64,000 bases of DNA from Desulfobulbaceae bacterium (lineage in GTDB: Bacteria; Desulfobacterota; Desulfobulbia; Desulfobulbales; Desulfobulbaceae). The stretch's first letter is position 1; each line of letters opens with the position of its first letter. The translations under genes and the position numbers were made by a program. The notes below the pieces were generated by a model. That model was not told where the DNA came from, searched no databases, and worked only from the letters and a program-made list of their open reading frames with translations. Of this stretch, positions 60,689 to 64,000 are shown piece by piece. The stretch lies in assembly GCA_012744275.1 (NCBI GenBank), contig JAAYIE010000008.1, positions 20,026 through 84,025 of the forward strand, read 5' to 3'.

Positions 60689-62735
60689 TTTTTTACTGAG
60701 ATTGCTGCGCAGCCTGCGCTTCAAGACCAAGATCACCCTGGGCGTGGCCGTGATGCTGATTGTTTGCGGCACGGGCATTGGGCTGATTCTTTCAGCCATG
60801 TCTGCCACGGCCCTGCTGGAAGAGGGCAAAAAACGGGGCCAGGCCTTGGCCTCTGGGCTGGCCTTCCGCCTGGCAGAGCCTCTCTTGGCCACAGATCTGC
60901 TGCAGATGAAAAACCTTATCGATAATGTCCACAACCAGTATGAAGACATTATCTACATCTTCCTGATCGACACCAACCAGAACGTGCTGGCCCACACCTT
61001 TTCCGGAGGATTTCCTGTTGATCTGCTCCAGGTCAACCTAGACAACCGCAAGGCGCAGCCATGGCTCCTCAGCACAGAAAGGGGGCCGGTGTACGATTTT
61101 AACGTTACCATTGCCCTGAACGAAAAATATTTAGGCGTAGTAAGACTGGGACTGTCACGTAGCAATCTCGACGCCCAGATCCGCAAGCAGAAAACCATCA
61201 GCCTGATTACAACCCTGGCCATTGTCAGCCTGGGCATTGTTCTGGCCTTGTGGTTTGCCAGCACCATTACCTACCGTCTCAACCGCCTGCGCAAATCGGC
61301 GGAGGAGATTGTCATGGGTAATCTCGATGTGCAGGCAGGTTTTTCCCTGGAAAAGAACTGCTGGGAAATAATGGATTGCGGCCGGAAGGAGTGCCCAGCC
61401 CATGGCGATGCCAGGCGCCGCTGCTGGTATTTAACTGGAACGCTCTGCCCTAACTGCTCTGTCAAAGAATATCCGCTTAAAGTGGAAAATTGTTTGGCTT
61501 GCCCGGTGTATAGATATAATTTCGGGGATGAGTTGCAGGATCTGGCCGATGCCTTTGATGTGATGGCCATAACGGTAAAAAGGCAGATTGAGGAGCTGAC
61601 CGAGCGGGAGAGCACCATCCGCGAACAGCAGGCCTTGCTCAAAACCGTAATGGATGTCACCCCTGACTTTATTACCCTGCAGGATAAAAACTTACGCTAC
61701 ACCTTTGCCGGCAGGGCGTTTTGTGAGTACTTCAACCTGCGTGAGGAAGACGTAACAGGCAAGACTGACTTCGATCTTTTTGCAACCGAGCAGGCCCGAA
61801 GAAACAGCCGGGAAGATAAACAGATACTGGCCACCGGACAACCATTGGACAAGGAAATCACCTTCAAGCGCGCCGATGGGCAGCGGTGGTTCCATGTGGT
61901 AAAGGTGCCTGTATATGGCCAGGATAGCACCATTATTGGCCTGCTGCTAACAGCCAGGGACATTTCTGTCATGAAAAAGATGCAGGAGCAGCTGATTCAG
62001 GCGCAGAAAATGGAAGGCTTGGGACGCTTGGCCGGGGGCGTGGCCCATGAAATCAATACCCCACTGGGCGTGATTTTGGGTTACAGCCAGTTGATGATGG
62101 ATGACATTGAAGATGAAGAACTGCTGGAAAACCTGAAAATCATCGAAAAACAGACCAAGGTGTGCCGGAAGATAGTGGCGGATTTACTTGGCTTTTCACG
62201 GCACACCCACTCCATTCGGGAGAGCGTGGATGTAAACGAGTCCATCCGGGAAGTTATTACCCTGGTAGGTCATGCTTTTTCACTGAATCACATCAGCATC
62301 TGCCATGCACTGGACGATGGAATCCCACCACTTTTCTGTGACAAGGAACAGATGAAACAGGTTTGGCTGAACCTGTTGAACAACGCCGCCGATGCCATTG
62401 GTCAGGATGGGGTCATTTTTGTTAAATCCAAGCGGGATGACGAAAAAAATACTGCCATTTTCAGTATTGCCGATACCGGTGGAGGCATTGGCAAGGAGCA
62501 TCTCGACAAAATTTTTGACCCCTTCTTTACCACCAAGCAGGTTGGCAAAGGAACAGGGCTCGGTTTGTCTGTTTCCTTTGGCATCATCAAGGACCATGGA
62601 GGCACCCTCTCCGTGCTGAGCCCTATTCCGGAAGAATACCAAATAGAGGCAATCAGTCAGGCCGAACACCATGGTCCTGGAGCAGTCTTTGTTGTGGCGC
62701 TGCCACTGCCAGTTGCAGAGCAGACCGTTCATTAA
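60681..62735 (+). CDS. Sensor histidine kinase with HAMP, Cys/Trp-rich module and PAS domain
   Basis: A 684-residue kinase starting at TTG 60681, overlapping the PhnD-like gene by eight bases. Transmembrane helices at about 13-34 and 170-193 flank a periplasmic sensor region. HAMP follows, then an eight-Cys module at about 229-275 (CWEIMDCGRKECPAHG, RRCWYLTGTLCPNC, ENCLACPVYR). A PAS domain comes next (LKTVMDVTPDFITLQDKNLRYTFAGRAF), then HisKA with His in GGVAHEINTPLGVILGYSQL, and an HATPase domain (NLLNNAADAIG, DTGGGIGKEHL, GKGTGLGLSVSFGI). No response regulator is linked. The periplasmic partner is probably the PhnD-like lipoprotein. Confidence 0.9.
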   Translation: MNSFLLRLLRSLRFKTKITLGVAVMLIVCGTGIGLILSAMSATALLEEGKKRGQALASGLAFRLAEPLLATDLLQMKNLIDNVHNQYEDIIYIFLIDTNQNVLAHTFSGGFPVDLLQVNLDNRKAQPWLLSTERGPVYDFNVTIALNEKYLGVVRLGLSRSNLDAQIRKQKTISLITTLAIVSLGIVLALWFASTITYRLNRLRKSAEEIVMGNLDVQAGFSLEKNCWEIMDCGRKECPAHGDARRRCWYLTGTLCPNCSVKEYPLKVENCLACPVYRYNFGDELQDLADAFDVMAITVKRQIEELTERESTIREQQALLKTVMDVTPDFITLQDKNLRYTFAGRAFCEYFNLREEDVTGKTDFDLFATEQARRNSREDKQILATGQPLDKEITFKRADGQRWFHVVKVPVYGQDSTIIGLLLTARDISVMKKMQEQLIQAQKMEGLGRLAGGVAHEINTPLGVILGYSQLMMDDIEDEELLENLKIIEKQTKVCRKIVADLLGFSRHTHSIRESVDVNESIREVITLVGHAFSLNHISICHALDDGIPPLFCDKEQMKQVWLNLLNNAADAIGQDGVIFVKSKRDDEKNTAIFSIADTGGGIGKEHLDKIFDPFFTTKQVGKGTGLGLSVSFGIIKDHGGTLSVLSPIPEEYQIEAISQAEHHGPGAVFVVALPLPVAEQTVH

Positions 62736-62736
62736 G

Positions 62737-62761
62737 TGCCTGTCCTTGCGCCAGCACAGGC
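62737..62761 (+). terminator. Candidate terminator after the kinase
   Basis: TGCCTGT (62737-62743) pairs with ACAGGCA (62755-62761), starting two bases after the kinase stop. The following sequence is only mildly T-rich. Confidence 0.4.
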
Positions 62762-62913
62762 ATTCTATTCGCTTCGTTCCTTTGCCTTTGTATAAATTAC
62801 ATTTGGGCTACAGCTCATAATTATCCAGCAATCTGCCATAAGTACCTTATTATTTACGTCAGGGGCCTGATACTTCAGGGCCACTTCTAATGTGAATAAT
62901 CGAGGAGACAGCG

Positions 62914-63687
62914 ATGGAAACAAATACACATGGTACTCCCTGCTGGTTTGAGCTAGGCGCCAGCGATCTGAATGGCGCAAGCACTTTCTACACGGCTGTG
63001 CTGGGCTGGGAGATAAGCAAGAGCGCTATGGAAGGCTTGGATTACCGGTTTGCCACGTCCGGCAAGGACATGGTGGCAGGTATGATGCTCAATCCCAATA
63101 AAAATGTGCCGCCTTCCTGGCTGATATATCTGGCAGTGGACAACTGCGATCAGGCGATTCAAGCCATAAGCACAGCCGGAGGCCGCACTCACAAAGATGC
63201 AGAAGACATTCCTGGCACAGGCCGTTACGCGGTGGTGAGCGACCCGCAAGGCGCGGTATTCGGTATCATCCAGCTTGAAAGCATGCAGAAAGGGGAAGAC
63301 GGTTGCGGTCCGGCCTTTCAGCAGGACAAGGCAGGCCACGGCAACTGGATAGAGTTGATGAGCAGTGATCCTGACGCAGCCTTCCAATTTTATGCCCAGC
63401 TGTTTGGCTGGGAGAAAGGCGAGTCCCTGGATATGGGTGAAATCGGCGAGTACCAGTTGTTCCGCCATGCAGGCGCAGAAATAGGCGGCATGATGGGTTT
63501 GGCTGACGCGCCCTTTCCGGTATGGCTGCCCTATTTTGGCGTGAATGATGTGCGAACTGCCATGGCTGCCATCAAGGCCGCAGGCGGAGAGGTACAGCAA
63601 GGCCCCTTTGAGGTGCCTGGTCCGGCCTATATCGTGGTAGCGACTGACCCGCAGGGTGCTTATTTTGCAGTGGTAGCGCCAAAATAA
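62914..63687 (+). CDS. Two-domain VOC (glyoxalase/bleomycin resistance-like) protein
   Basis: A 257-residue protein of two tandem vicinal-oxygen-chelate modules, with a GAGGAG ribosome site. The first half (about 8-125) reads CWFELGASDLNGASTFYTAVLGWEISKS ... DPQGAVFGIIQ. The second (about 140-257) reads NWIELMSSDPDAAFQFYAQLFGWEKGE ... DPQGAYFAVVAPK. Such CFP30-like duplicates are typically of unknown substrate, with possible roles in resistance or dioxygen chemistry. It is convergent with the methyltransferase gene at the window edge. Confidence 0.9.
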   Translation: METNTHGTPCWFELGASDLNGASTFYTAVLGWEISKSAMEGLDYRFATSGKDMVAGMMLNPNKNVPPSWLIYLAVDNCDQAIQAISTAGGRTHKDAEDIPGTGRYAVVSDPQGAVFGIIQLESMQKGEDGCGPAFQQDKAGHGNWIELMSSDPDAAFQFYAQLFGWEKGESLDMGEIGEYQLFRHAGAEIGGMMGLADAPFPVWLPYFGVNDVRTAMAAIKAAGGEVQQGPFEVPGPAYIVVATDPQGAYFAVVAPK

Positions 63688-63745
63688 AAGCGACTTTTTT
63701 AGCACGCTGGGTTTGGCATCCGCCTGCCCAGCATGGATACGGTCA

Positions 63746-64000
63746 TTATTCAACAGGCTTTATCGCCTTAATGTGCGCAGAAACCACGTATTCTGCAGCA
63801 TTCGTCCCAGGAGCCCAATCCTTGATGTAGTTTTTGCTCTCGTCCTGAATTGTTATTTGAATCTGGGCAAAACCGGCCTGCTTCAGTATGTTCTGCAGCT
63901 CAACTGAGCTGATTGCGCCTGAAATTCAGCAGTTGTACAAAGACATATCAGACTTGAAACTCTCCGGCAGCGCCTTTTTGGCGACAATATCCGAGATGGC
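63746..64000 (-). CDS. arsM: ArsM-type arsenite methyltransferase, C-terminal part, selenocysteine-containing
   Basis: The minus strand from the window edge reads AISDIVAKKALPESFKSDMSLYNC, then UGA (63926-63928), then ISGAISSVELQNILKQAGFAQI and ITIQDESKNYIKDWAPGTNAAEYVVSAHIKAIKPVE and a TAA stop. Both sides of the UGA fit the C-terminus of ArsM, which methylates As(III) with SAM. In ArsM the segment reads (G)C(I/V)xGA(I/L), where that Cys binds arsenic; the UGA occupies exactly this position. A hairpin fitting bacterial SECIS rules follows and SelB is encoded nearby, so I read UGA as selenocysteine. The start and the first domain lie outside the window. A nonsense mutation is the alternative. 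Confidence 0.82.
63882..63923 (-). promoter_or_regulatory. Candidate bacterial SECIS element
   Basis: On the minus strand, just after the in-frame UGA, an outer stem (TTCAG with CTGAA) encloses a perfect 6-bp stem CAGCTC/GAGCTG (63896-63911). The tetraloop is AGUU. The apical loop begins 21 bases after the UGA, within the usual 16-37, and has G as its second base, as bacterial SECIS elements require. Confidence 0.7.

Noticed and set aside
63690..63740. GCTGGG/CCCAGC hairpin between the VOC gene and arsM
   Set aside because: A short stem with a long loop and no T tract at the proper end on either strand; too weak to call a terminator.

Overview
The window looks like chromosomal core-genome DNA from a Gram-negative, anaerobic or microaerotolerant member of the Desulfobacterota, most likely the Desulfobulbia. 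This is an inference from gene content and order. The evidence is an outer-membrane LPS assembly protein (LptD), several lipoproteins, a cytochrome bd operon with a DUF4492 gene, a Cys-rich Mrp ATPase, a sensor kinase with a delta-type Cys/Trp-rich module, SelB, and the gene order rpsP-khpA-rimM-trmD-(SPOUT methylase)-rplS-rnhB-yraN-pdxA-tmk. The DNA is moderately GC-rich with even codon use. I see no insertion sequence, prophage, CRISPR array, rRNA or tRNA.

Layout. 1-10.7 kb: the purU 3' end, an RNase E/G (minus), lptD, a DHH phosphoesterase, two lytic transglycosylases (mltB, mltA), then an SPFH/NfeD pair (minus). 10.7-14 kb (minus): a coiled-coil protein, a DUF4390 protein and an NtrY-like kinase. 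14.2-17.9 kb: Rrf2 regulator, DUF4492, cydAB and a short one-helix ORF that may be the third oxidase subunit. 18-21.7 kb: small accessory genes (AhpD-like, FmdB-like, DUF2959, SAM hydrolase, CsgG-like, ABM). 21.9-25.5 kb: dnaE (minus). 25.6-29.4 kb (minus): a chaperone / molybdopterin catalytic subunit / four-cluster ferredoxin operon. 29.5-30.6 kb: a hotdog thioesterase and a zinc-ribbon/TSCPD protein. 30.8-40.8 kb: the ffh-rpsP translation and RNA-modification block, then pdxA, tmk, a TPR lipoprotein and a LolB-like lipoprotein. 40.9-44.6 kb (minus): selB, an MBL hydrolase and mrp. 44.9-51.8 kb: hsp20, lon, ftsY, a TerB/DnaJ membrane protein and an aminotransferase. 51.9-57 kb (minus): a three-heme cytochrome/beta-propeller protein with a PhoX-type protein. 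57.3-63.7 kb: fumC, a frameshifted SDR, a PhnD-like lipoprotein with a sensor kinase, and a VOC protein.

The most interesting signal is at the right edge. The minus strand there carries the C-terminal 84 codons of an ArsM-type arsenite methyltransferase. A UGA codon falls exactly where the family has its conserved arsenic-binding Cys. It is followed at the right distance by a hairpin that fits the bacterial SECIS rules, and selB is encoded about 21 kb away. I read this as a selenocysteine-containing ArsM.

A second signal is a diverged dispersed repeat of about 110-130 bp with imperfect terminal inverted repeats. There are three near-complete copies and one end fragment, all between genes. 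Other points of note are a yraN frame with no normal start codon, an Rrf2 promoter with repeated half-sites, and a perfect 19-bp hairpin between mrp and the MBL gene.
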